Shown here piece by piece: positions 51,908-59,876 of a stretch of DNA of 64,000 nucleotides. The notes beneath the pieces are model-generated. The model was given only the letters and a program-made list of their open reading frames with translations, had not been told where the DNA came from and made no database searches. Source of the DNA: Desulfobacterales bacterium. Lineage in GTDB: Bacteria; Desulfobacterota; Desulfobacteria; Desulfobacterales; JAAELO01. The stretch covers positions 1-64,000 of the forward strand of contig JAAELO010000380.1 of NCBI GenBank assembly GCA_024226555.1, in the 5' to 3' direction. The number at the start of each line of letters is the position of its first letter. Within the stretch, counting starts at the first letter, position 1. The position numbers and the translations under genes were made by a program.

Positions 51908-52701
51908 TTATTTCCCAAACCATCTCCTCTTGATCTCTTCTATCCTGCCTTTTTTCATAAGAATTAAGTTTCCTTTATCAAAATCTTTAATTAATTTGGT
52001 TCCATTTCTGTTGCTTTTAAGCGCTATTAAATATTCAGACGAGGAATCAAATACAGGTAACTTTTTATATTTGGACTTCATTTTTTTTTGTATCAAAAAA
52101 TAGTCCCAGTTGTATTCATAACCTAAAAAACCATCTATTCTTTTTTTATCCAACATAATAAAACCATGGGCCATTGAATTAAGATCACTAAGATCTATAT
52201 TAACCTTTTTTAATTTATCACCCAAATTATACCCTCTGACGAAACCTAATCTAAGCCCTTTAAGTGATTTTATTCCATCCCATTTGAATTTGCTCTCAAT
52301 GGGTACATAAACAAGGAAATTTGCTTGATTAATTGAACGTTTTGAGTAGTTATAGATCTTTTTTCTAGCATTGTTCATTCCTGTTGGAAAGAGAACATCC
52401 CCTTCACCATTTTTGATGTAATTCACGGCCTTATCCAGGGAGATATGGAGAGGTGAATAGTGTAACCCATCTTATGAAAGCTTTCTCTTACCACATCCCA
52501 ACTATATCCTTTAAAGCCCTTTGCATCACTTCCCACAGGGATAATCTGATTTAACTTTACATCTTTATCAGCCATACAGTAAGGAGCGTAATCACCTAAA
52601 GTTGCAATTTTTACTATCTTTTGATCAGCATTAACAATTGTAAAACATAAAAGAATCAAAAGTATCAGCAATACCTTATCCAACATAAATCTCCTTTTCA
52701 T
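51908..52701 (-). pseudogene. Frameshifted solute-binding protein (SBP_bac_3-like)
   Basis: Two overlapping frames encode consecutive parts of one family 3 binding protein. The first part has a signal peptide (about 1-25), ATLGDYAPYCMADKD and SWDVVRESFHKMGYTIHLSISPW. The second has AVNYIKNGEGDVLFPTG to the C-terminal LMKKGRIEEIKRRWFGK. They join if one base is added at about 52433-52437, where TGGATAAGG would become TGG-GAT-AAG-GCC (Trp-Asp-Lys-Ala-Val). A single-base deletion, or a sequencing error, explains the break. No transporter partner genes are present. Confidence 0.8.
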
Positions 52702-52756
52702 TGAAAATATGTTATACTGTAAAAGTTTTTTGTGAATGTGTAAATTTTTTTATTAA

Positions 52757-52919
52757 GGGAATCTCTAATAACTGCCTTTTAATCGAACTACTTCGTTATT
52801 ACAAAAAATAAAACTGTTGTAGAACTGGTTCGTTATTTTTTCTAATGCAGAGATTTTATAAAACTGAAAGCTTTTATAAACGTTGTATTTCAATAATAAT
52901 ACTATTATTAGAGATTCCC
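52757..52919 (+). mobile_element. Long-form MITE copy (163 bp)
   Basis: Left end GGGAATCTCTAATAACTGCC, right end CTATTATTAGAGATTCCC. Flanking tetramers TTAA and TTGA differ at one base. The interior has the TTTATAAA block. It lies between the divergent solute-binding pseudogene and pbpC. Confidence 0.9.
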
Positions 52920-52978
52920 TTGAGATAATTAGATCATTTCTGATTTTTAGAGGTGGTTAAATAAGAAATTAATAATTG

Positions 52979-55330
52979 ATGCAGAATATTAGAAACTTGC
53001 TACTTAAAAAGAGATCTGTTTTTTTTACAGGGGGAGCCCTGATTCTGTTATTTTTTTTTTATAACTGTCTACCTGATCCCCTTTTCAATGACCCGATTTC
53101 TTCAGTTCTACTAAGTTCAGAAGGAAAGCTTTTAAGTGCAAAAATCGCAAAAGACCAACAGTGGCGTTTTCCCTATAATACGAAAATATCTGAAAAATTT
53201 GAAACAGCGATAATTCTGTATGAAGATAAAAGGTTTTACTACCATCCAGGATTTGACCCTTTGGCTATAGTAAGATCTCTTTATCTCAATTTAAAAGCTG
53301 ATAAAACCGTTTCAGGTGCTAGCACTATAAGTATGCAGGTTATTAGATTAGCAAGGAAAAACAAAAAAAGAACATATTTTGAAAAACTTATCGAACTGAT
53401 ACTTGCTCTAAGGCTTGAGGTTAAATATTCAAAAGAAGAGATTCTTGCACTCTATGCAAGTTATGCTCCTTTTGGGGGTAATGTGGTTGGTCTTGAAACA
53501 GCATCTTTCAGGTATTTTGAAAGGGCATCAAGTAATCTTTCCTGGGCTGAAGCATGCACTCTGGCAGTGCTTCCAAACAGTCCCTCACTGATCCACCCCG
53601 GTAGAAACAGAAAAAAACTAAAAGATAAAAGGGATAAACTTCTTAAAACCCTTTTTGAAAAGAAGATAATCAGTAATCTGGATTACAGGCTATCCAAAAT
53701 TGAAGAAGTTCCACAAAATCCTAAAAAACTGCCACAAATGGCTCAGCACTTAATGAACAGTCTGGATAGATCAAATAAAAAAAGGTCTGTTTTAAAAACC
53801 ACACTAAAATATAATATTCAAAAAAACGTTACAAAAATATTAAATGATCATAGTAAAGACCTTTTAATTAAAGATATTCATAATGGCGCTGTGATTGTTA
53901 TCGATAATGAAAATCTGGAAGTGATCGCATATGTGGGAAACACTAATACCGGAAAAAAAGTTAACAAAGGTAATAATGTAGATATTGTAAGAAGCCCAAG
54001 AAGTACAGGAAGTATTCTAAAACCATTCCTCTTTGCTTCCATGCTTGAAAAAAGCGAAATTCTTCCTGACACACTTGTTTCAGATATACCAACACAATAT
54101 AATGGGTACATACCTGAAAATTTTGATGAAAAGTACCGGGGGGTTGTAACAGCAAAAGCTGCACTCTCAAAATCTCTTAATATACCTGCTGTTAGAATGC
54201 TCAGACAACACGGTATCCACAGGTTTTATGATTTTCTTAAAAACTTTGGTATCACGACATTACATAGAGATGCAGATGATTATGGATTAACACTTATTTT
54301 GGGAGGAGCAGAAGGAACTCTTTATGATATTGCAGGGGTATATGCAAACCTTGTAAGAATATCTGAAAATCCAGATAAATATGCCTCACATAAGTTTGAT
54401 AAAAAGTATCAGAAAATTAAGGTTCTAAAAGATAGGGAACACCATAAGGGTGATCTCTCAATATCATCAGGAAGTGCATATCTGACAATGCAGGCGCTTC
54501 TTGAAGTTGTAAGACCTGGGACAGAGAATTTCTGGAAGAAATTCAGCAGTTCAAGAAAGGTAGCATGGAAAACAGGCACAAGTTATGGTCTGCGTGATGC
54601 CTGGGCTATTGGGTGTACAAAAAAATATACAGTTGCTGTATGGATTGGAAATGCAACAGGTGAGGGAAAACCTGGCTTAGTGGGGGTAACTGTTGCAGCG
54701 CCTGTCATGTTCGATATATTTAATTTTCTACCCGAATCTAAATGGATTGAAGAGCCTGAATCAGACCTTAAAACTGTAAAAATATGCAACAAGAGCGGAA
54801 AGTTTCCTACAACACTTTGTGAAACAAAAGATATTAAAATCCCTGTAAACAGCCATTATTCTGATATATGCACTTATCACAAAAGAATTCATGTGGATAA
54901 AAAAGGCTATCGGGTAAACAGCAACTGTGAGTCTGTAAGTAAAATAACTCCAAAGGTATGGTTTGTTCTACCACCCTTACAGGCGTTCTATTACAAAAGA
55001 AAAAATGCCTCTTATAAAAATCTTCCCATGGAGAGATCCGACTGTCAAAGATTAAGTAGTATCAAGGATATGGAGATCGTCTATCCTCCATATGGAACTT
55101 CTCTTTTCATACCTATAGACCTTGATGAGAAAATAAGCGCGACTGTCTTTGAAGCAGTACATAGAGGAAAAGATAGCATTATCTACTGGCATTTAGATGA
55201 TAAATATCTTGGAACGACAAGCTTCATTCACAAAATAAGTTATGCACCCAAACCGGGAAAGCATAAACTTATTTTGGTAGATAATAAAGGAATAAGAGTA
55301 GAGCGACAATTCAAAGTCATTGGCAAATGA
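52979..55330 (+). CDS. pbpC: Penicillin-binding protein 1C
   Basis: A 783-residue bifunctional murein synthase. An N-terminal membrane anchor (about 13-32) is followed by a GT51 glycosyltransferase domain (about 55-225; catalytic EDKRFYYHPG, then GASTISMQVIRL). The transpeptidase domain (about 290-560) has the active serine in GSILKPF, SLN as SxN motif and KTGTSYGLRDAW. A C-terminal BiPBP_C-type domain with Cys residues occupies about 590-783. PBP1C is often adjacent to an alpha-2-macroglobulin gene; none is here, though the same genome carries a secreted serpin. The ATG at 52979 is preferred to the TTG just before it. The ribosome site is weak. Confidence 0.93.
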   Translation: MQNIRNLLLKKRSVFFTGGALILLFFFYNCLPDPLFNDPISSVLLSSEGKLLSAKIAKDQQWRFPYNTKISEKFETAIILYEDKRFYYHPGFDPLAIVRSLYLNLKADKTVSGASTISMQVIRLARKNKKRTYFEKLIELILALRLEVKYSKEEILALYASYAPFGGNVVGLETASFRYFERASSNLSWAEACTLAVLPNSPSLIHPGRNRKKLKDKRDKLLKTLFEKKIISNLDYRLSKIEEVPQNPKKLPQMAQHLMNSLDRSNKKRSVLKTTLKYNIQKNVTKILNDHSKDLLIKDIHNGAVIVIDNENLEVIAYVGNTNTGKKVNKGNNVDIVRSPRSTGSILKPFLFASMLEKSEILPDTLVSDIPTQYNGYIPENFDEKYRGVVTAKAALSKSLNIPAVRMLRQHGIHRFYDFLKNFGITTLHRDADDYGLTLILGGAEGTLYDIAGVYANLVRISENPDKYASHKFDKKYQKIKVLKDREHHKGDLSISSGSAYLTMQALLEVVRPGTENFWKKFSSSRKVAWKTGTSYGLRDAWAIGCTKKYTVAVWIGNATGEGKPGLVGVTVAAPVMFDIFNFLPESKWIEEPESDLKTVKICNKSGKFPTTLCETKDIKIPVNSHYSDICTYHKRIHVDKKGYRVNSNCESVSKITPKVWFVLPPLQAFYYKRKNASYKNLPMERSDCQRLSSIKDMEIVYPPYGTSLFIPIDLDEKISATVFEAVHRGKDSIIYWHLDDKYLGTTSFIHKISYAPKPGKHKLILVDNKGIRVERQFKVIGK

Positions 55331-55339
55331 AGAGGCGTT

Positions 55340-55448
55340 GTAAAAAATCTCCTTTTACGGCGTTAAAAATTTATGTTGAGACTCAACGTATTGGAAATAC
55401 GCCTCGTGCCTAACATAAATTTTATGCCTTGTAACTGAAGTTTTTTAC
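55340..55448. repeat. 109-bp imperfect palindrome with two inner hairpins
   Basis: GTAAAAAA at the left and TTTTTTAC at the right close a structure with inner arms AAATTTATGTT / AACATAAATTT and two perfect inner hairpins: GTTGAG-A-CTCAAC (55375-55387) and CGTATT-GGA-AATACG (55387-55401). It starts 10 bases after the pbpC stop and ends in a T-run, so it may terminate pbpC. It resembles a REP-like repeat and is unrelated to the MITE family. Confidence 0.7.
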
Positions 55449-55768
55449 TTAGCCACAAAGTATAATAGTGTTAAATATTGAAAATTATTTTGAAATAAAG
55501 AAAAAAAGCTTCCCAGTATAATTCTATAAATTTTTGAAAGGTACACCCTTACATCTAAAAACTACTTTCCTCTATAGGTATTAATTCCTGTTAAAATATC
55601 AATGTTACTTTATATACACGGACTCTTTAAATTGAGCATTTCATCTTTTTTAAAAATACTTACAAATTTAATTGTAAATTACATTTTATTTTGATAGCAA
55701 TTTAATTGTCTCTACAACATATTACATTTTTATTAATTGTATTTAAAATTTATGAAAAGGGGTAAAAC
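55449..55768. other. AT-rich upstream region of the OsmC gene
   Basis: About 320 bases with no coding frame. Nothing recognised beyond general promoter-like AT-richness. Confidence 0.4.
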
Positions 55769-56251
55769 ATGTCAATACAGCCAATGACTACTATGCCAGT
55801 TTCTGCAACTATGGCAGCTTTCAGATTACATTCAAAGGGAACCGGCGTTTATCAGGAGGTTAGAACAGAGGGATCAGACCATGTTATTTATGTGGATGCA
55901 GCACCTGTATTTGGTGGAAATGATGAGCATCCGAGTCCAATGTCTTACATACTAGGTTCTTTGATTTCCTGCTCTCAGGTGACTGCTCAACTTGTTGCAA
56001 AAGATATGGAAATTGAGTTAAACGGTTTTGAATTTGATCTTACAGCAAACCTCGATACTGATATATTATGTGGAGGTGCAATTGAAGGAGATCCTAATTT
56101 TCAGGATGTTGAAGTAAATATAGTAGTTGAAACCGATGTTTCAAAAGATGTTTTCAAGAAAATGTATGAAGAAACCGAACGAAGGTGTCCTATATATCAG
56201 CTTTTTTCCAAAAGTGGTTCATCGATTAATTATAATTGGTCAATTAAATAA
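55769..56251 (+). CDS. OsmC-family protein
   Basis: A 160-residue protein of the OsmC/Ohr fold. Two family cysteines are present: one in LGSLISCSQVTAQLVAKDM (near 69) and one in ETERRCPIYQLF (near 137). The layout matches OsmC-type thiol peroxidases acting on organic hydroperoxides, although anaerobe members of this branch may have other thiol-dependent roles. AAGGGG precedes the ATG by 7 nt. It stands alone and is followed by a nested repeat. Confidence 0.85.
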   Translation: MSIQPMTTMPVSATMAAFRLHSKGTGVYQEVRTEGSDHVIYVDAAPVFGGNDEHPSPMSYILGSLISCSQVTAQLVAKDMEIELNGFEFDLTANLDTDILCGGAIEGDPNFQDVEVNIVVETDVSKDVFKKMYEETERRCPIYQLFSKSGSSINYNWSIK

Positions 56252-56284
56252 CCTGTTGTATGAAAATTTTTTTTGTATTAATTA

Positions 56285-56511
56285 GGGAATCTCTTCTTCT
56301 AAGTAACACTTTTTATATATTATGTGTTATTAGGCAGTTAGGTTCCAGAATATCTATTCTGGAGGAGTCGCTAATAACTGATCTTTTTGCGAAACACAGA
56401 TATAACAAAAATAAAACTGTAATAAAATCAACCCGTTGTTTTTTGTTATGCCTTGTTTTTCATCAAAAATTCTAATTATTAGAGACCTATAAGCAGTTAT
56501 TAGAGATTCCC
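56285..56511. mobile_element. Nested MITE composite
   Basis: An outer left end (GGGAATCTCTTCTTCTAAG, from 56285) and an outer right end (CAGTTATTAGAGATTCCC, to 56511) enclose a nearly complete subtype B copy (about 56368-56487, from GTCGCTAATAACTGATC to AATTATTAGAGACC). One element seems to have landed in another, or two copies recombined. A perfect hairpin, CCAGAATA and TATTCTGG, lies at 56345-56363. Confidence 0.75.
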
Positions 56512-56817
56512 TATAAAAAATGTAATTCAATGGAGTGTTGTGAAAGAAAAATTTTAACGATCCTGAGTTGTCAGGTAAGATAAACCTGAATCGTTAATCT
56601 ATGCTTTCAGATACTTCAATTAGTATCGGCGATATCGTTACGCACTCCTAATATTCCATGAAAAACTGTTATATATAGTTTGTTTTATAAAGATTCCCAA
56701 TGCTTATTGATTATTTAATAATTGAACACTCTTTTTTATAGTGTTATATTAAAAGACAATTTCAAAGTTCTTCAGCAATAAATTTTCATAAAGTTTAACA
56801 AACGGAGTTTTTATAAT

Positions 56818-57585
56818 ATGAGAATCTCAATATTTACACTCTTTTTGTATTTGCTTTTTTCATCCATATCAATTGCTGCACCTTTATCTATATATGTAGT
56901 CTCAGACGATGAGTTTCCACCCTTTAGCTTTGTTGAAAACGGTAAAGTTACAGGAATAGATGTGGATATTATAAAAGAGATGGGAAGAAGGAATAATATT
57001 GATATTAAAATAGATCTTTTTCCGTGGAAGAGATTAATAATGATGACAAAAACAGGACGTTGTGATGCAAGTATGTCCTTGTTCCATTCACCGGAAAGAG
57101 AAAAATTTGCTCTATTCACACACGCTGTTCATTACAGTACCTTTGTAATATTTGTAAAAAAAGGGAAACAATTTAACTATTCTTCAATAGATGATTTATA
57201 TGGAAAAAAATTAGCAAAACAGTCAGGCTTTATAATAAGTGACGACTTTGATATGGCTGTAAAAAGCAAAAAGTTGGAAATATTTGATATTTTTAAGACA
57301 AGGGGTGGTATGAAATTCACGATCCTTGGGATATCGAACGGATTTGTTGCAAATAAACATGTAACCCTATATAAACTAAAAAATAATTTGGAATTCAGCA
57401 ACTTCAAAGATAGGTTTGTAATACTGCCAAAACCTGTTAAGCAAAAAAGAGCATCATTTTTTGTTTTATCAAAGAGATCAAAAATTAATAATAAAATTCA
57501 GCTTCAGGAACAAATAATCAAGACTCTAAAAACGATGGAAGAGGAAGGATTTTATAAAAAAGTTAACAATAAGTACCTTGATTAA
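56818..57585 (+). CDS. Orphan periplasmic solute-binding protein (SBP_bac_3-like)
   Basis: A 255-residue exported protein with a signal peptide (1-20, ending SIAAP). Family 3 binding-protein features are DDEFPPFSFVENGKVTGIDVDIIKEMGRR, IDLFPWKRLIMMTKTGRCDASMSLFHSPERE and LYGKKLAKQSGF. The closing segment is LKTMEEEGFYKKVNNKY. It resembles the orphan binding proteins at 39647 and 51908 but is clearly diverged from them. No ABC permease is nearby. GGAG lies 9 nt before the ATG. Confidence 0.87.
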   Translation: MRISIFTLFLYLLFSSISIAAPLSIYVVSDDEFPPFSFVENGKVTGIDVDIIKEMGRRNNIDIKIDLFPWKRLIMMTKTGRCDASMSLFHSPEREKFALFTHAVHYSTFVIFVKKGKQFNYSSIDDLYGKKLAKQSGFIISDDFDMAVKSKKLEIFDIFKTRGGMKFTILGISNGFVANKHVTLYKLKNNLEFSNFKDRFVILPKPVKQKRASFFVLSKRSKINNKIQLQEQIIKTLKTMEEEGFYKKVNNKYLD

Positions 57586-57708
57586 TAGTTCACTTCGTTA
57601 AGAAAAACTATTCCTATTTCATAAGACAATAATCCAATCTCACAGGAATTTATACTATATTTTTCTATCCAACCCACTAATTTATTTTCTAAACAATCTG
57701 TTTTTATA

Positions 57709-58191
57709 GGGAATCTCTAATAACCTCTCTTTTGGCATATCAATTGCTATAAATATCATTTAGCAGATTTAGTAATTAGTGGGAGCCTCTAATAATTAGA
57801 ATTTTTTGATGATAATCAGATTATAAAAGCTTTTATTTTATAAAGTTTACAGTTCTTTTTTGATTATATCCAAAAGATATAACAGCTGTAACTCAGGCTG
57901 TTGCAGAGATCTCTTCAAATAGTACTAACAGTAAAGAATAGTTCAGATGGCTTACTCCAAATGGCTGAGGAGTTAAATAAAATTGTTGGGAGTTTTAAAG
58001 TTTAGCTTTTGGAATTGTCTAATAAAACTATTTTACCTGAACCATCCTGGATTGCCTTCTGTAAGGGTGATCCCTTGTGATTGCCCTATCAGATTGATAC
58101 CTTGACCCCTCGAGGGTTTCTTTCTGTAGGGCAGTCTCAATGTTTTTCATGTCTATTATTTCAACAAAAATTATAATTATTAGAGATTCCC
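57709..58191. mobile_element. Disrupted MITE composite enclosing a gene fragment
   Basis: An outer left end (GGGAATCTCTAATAACC at 57709) and an outer right end (AATTATTAGAGATTCCC to 58191) face each other across 480 bases. Inside are a truncated long-form copy in the other orientation (57781 to about 57871, starting GGGAGCCTCTAATAATTAG), a chemoreceptor gene fragment and about 150 bases of unassigned, more GC-rich DNA. Confidence 0.65.
57873..58005 (+). pseudogene. C-terminal remnant of a methyl-accepting chemotaxis protein
   Basis: One frame reads KDITAVTQAVAEISSNSTNS and, after a one-base shift, a second reads SSDGLLQMAEELNKIVGSFKV and stop. Together they match the usual end of chemoreceptors (ITxAVxQIxxSS... 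LxxMAxELxxxVxxFKV). All upstream parts are gone; the fragment starts at a repeat edge. It is not the tail of the Amt fusion, whose C-terminus differs. Confidence 0.7.
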
Positions 58192-58204
58192 ATATATATA
58201 TATA

Positions 58205-58240
58205 TTGACACTATAGTATAGCTGCTATACATTATAAATA
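58205..58240 (+). promoter_or_regulatory. Promoter and first operator of the DUF4386-marR operon
   Basis: TTGACA at 58205-58210 is followed by the perfect palindrome GTATAGC-T-GCTATAC (58216-58230), which overlaps the likely -10 region (TATACAT/TATAAA). A repressor bound here would block the promoter. Confidence 0.65.
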
Positions 58241-58347
58241 TTGAATACAATGCTTAATAGGCGATGTAAATATATTTTCTATAAGATGAGCAAAACAACA
58301 AATAGTTGCTTAAAACAGCCTATATAAAGGACGATTACATCTTTATA

Positions 58348-58362
58348 GTATAGGCGCTATAC
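58348..58362. promoter_or_regulatory. Second operator copy
   Basis: GTATAG-GCG-CTATAC repeats the palindrome at 58216 about 132 bases downstream, 95 bases before the DUF4386 gene. The pair fits binding by the MarR-type regulator encoded in the same operon, perhaps with looping. Confidence 0.65.
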
Positions 58363-58398
58363 CTTATACGTTCGAGTTAGCATAAAAGGAGTTTCTGA

Positions 58399-58419
58399 TA
58401 TGAAAAAAGATTATAATTA
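58399..58419 (+). other. Six-codon leader-like ORF
   Basis: AAAAGGAG followed by ATG AAA AAA GAT TAT AAT TAG lies between the second operator and the DUF4386 gene. The ribosome site is strong for so short a frame; it may be a leader peptide or the stub of a decayed gene. Confidence 0.35.
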
Positions 58420-58457
58420 GATATCAATTTGGCAGCATTGACCACTAAAGGAGTATT

Positions 58458-59153
58458 ATGGAAAAAAGAAAATTATATATAATTACAGGGATTTCAATAC
58501 TAATCTCACTTATCATGGCTCTTGGGGGAATGATCTATATAGAATCTATTTTCCCATGGGAAGGAATAGCCGTGGGTGAGTATTTAAAAATGTATCATAT
58601 TGCAGGTTCAAATATTAAAATTGGCTGGGCTATCTTTTGTATGGGGTGCTTTCTTATGATTCCCGTTGCACTTTTACTACATAAGGTATTAAATTCAGAG
58701 AACACTCCACTACTATATATTGGGACAACATTTGGTGTTGTAGCTTCTTTTTCTTATGTTATGGGAATTATGAGATGGATTTTTCTTGCTGGAAATTTAG
58801 CCTCGCAATATATGGATCCGAACATAAGTAATGAACTAAAACAAGTCATCGAAACAATATTTTATTCTATTAATATATATGCGGGGAATAGCTTTGGTGA
58901 AACAATAGCGCCACTATCTCATGGTATCTGGTTGATATTTATCGGGCACGCCATGAAAAAAAACAGGCTTTTCCACCCTTCTCTTTCAATTGCTCAAACC
59001 ATAGGTGCTTGTTTCATCATGGTAAGGCCGTTAGAATATGTGGGATTAAGTTTTATGGCAAAAGTCGGTGATACAGGAGTTCAAATCTGGTGTGTTTTAT
59101 TTATTGTTGTTGGTGTTCGATTATTATTTGTCAATGAAAAAGCATCTATCTAA
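58458..59153 (+). CDS. DUF4386 family membrane protein
   Basis: A 231-residue protein with about six hydrophobic helices, matching the DUF4386 family in length and pattern (ISILISLIMALGGMIYI at the start; GMIMRWIFLAG-like stretch near 100; SHGIWLIFIG near 155). The function of the family is unknown. AAAGGAG lies 6 nt before the ATG. It precedes the MarR-type regulator by about 70 bases and shares its operator-bearing promoter, so it is probably the regulated target. Confidence 0.75.
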   Translation: MEKRKLYIITGISILISLIMALGGMIYIESIFPWEGIAVGEYLKMYHIAGSNIKIGWAIFCMGCFLMIPVALLLHKVLNSENTPLLYIGTTFGVVASFSYVMGIMRWIFLAGNLASQYMDPNISNELKQVIETIFYSINIYAGNSFGETIAPLSHGIWLIFIGHAMKKNRLFHPSLSIAQTIGACFIMVRPLEYVGLSFMAKVGDTGVQIWCVLFIVVGVRLLFVNEKASI

Positions 59154-59223
59154 ATCCCAACCTTTTTTATTGACAAGGGTGTTAAGGAGCTATACTTTTT
59201 TCCTTTACTTAAGGAGGAAAATG

Positions 59224-59682
59224 ATGAAGAGAGTAAAGGCTGAAGAGAGATTAACCAGTGCTTTTGAAAGATTAATGTATGTCTTAACAAGTGGCAAACG
59301 ACAAAAGCATGATTACGGTACCGGAGAATTATTGCATATCACCGAATCTCACTTGATTTCCTTCATTGGGGTCCAGCCAGATATAACCTCAAAACAAATT
59401 GCACAGGCACTTGATATAACTAAGGGGGCAGTCTCTCAAACCCTTAAAAAACTTGAAAAGAAAGGATATGTCGTTAAGTATCCAAAAGCAGAAAACCTCA
59501 GGGAGTATTGTTTGAATTTAACAAAAAAAGGACAAACAGTATTCAAACAGCATGAAGAACAAGATTCTAAATTAGTAACATCTTTATTAAACAATTTAAT
59601 CTCCCTTGAGACAGAGCATTTGGATTGTTTTTCAAATCTTTTGGATGAGCTTATTCAATTTGTAAAAGCACGTCAAAAGTAG
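59224..59682 (+). CDS. MarR-family transcriptional regulator
   Basis: A 152-residue winged-helix repressor. The start at 59224 (or the adjacent ATG at 59221) follows AAGGAGG; the longer frame from 59068 runs inside the upstream gene and is rejected. The DNA-binding core is DITSKQIAQALDITKGAVSQTLKKLEKKGYVVKYP (about 52-86), followed by a wing with NLREYCLNLTKKGQ and C-terminal dimerisation helices. It is likely to bind the GTATAG...CTATAC palindromes at 58216 and 58348 and so control its own operon; the ligand is unknown. Confidence 0.9.
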   Translation: MKRVKAEERLTSAFERLMYVLTSGKRQKHDYGTGELLHITESHLISFIGVQPDITSKQIAQALDITKGAVSQTLKKLEKKGYVVKYPKAENLREYCLNLTKKGQTVFKQHEEQDSKLVTSLLNNLISLETEHLDCFSNLLDELIQFVKARQK

Positions 59683-59876
59683 AATTTTCCGGTTATGCTT
59701 AGGACAAAACTTACTTGGATTCGGAAAGAATCTCTGCAAAAGATTAATCAGTATGCTATTATATAAGCTATTTACCATGCTTCTATCCAAATAGGAAAAT
59801 ACATAATAGGATTTACCAGACTTCAAAAACAAAAATGTAAATAACGAAAATTATTAACTGAATAACAGGTGTTTAA

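Noticed and set aside
52420-52440. Possible selenocysteine at the TGA of the first solute-binding frame
   Set aside because: Continuing the same frame past TGA gives no family match, whereas a one-base shift restores it.
58027-58151. 40-codon minus-strand frame in more GC-rich DNA
   Set aside because: It has an ATG but no ribosome site, lies inside a broken repeat composite, and other frames look equally coding-like; likely decayed sequence.
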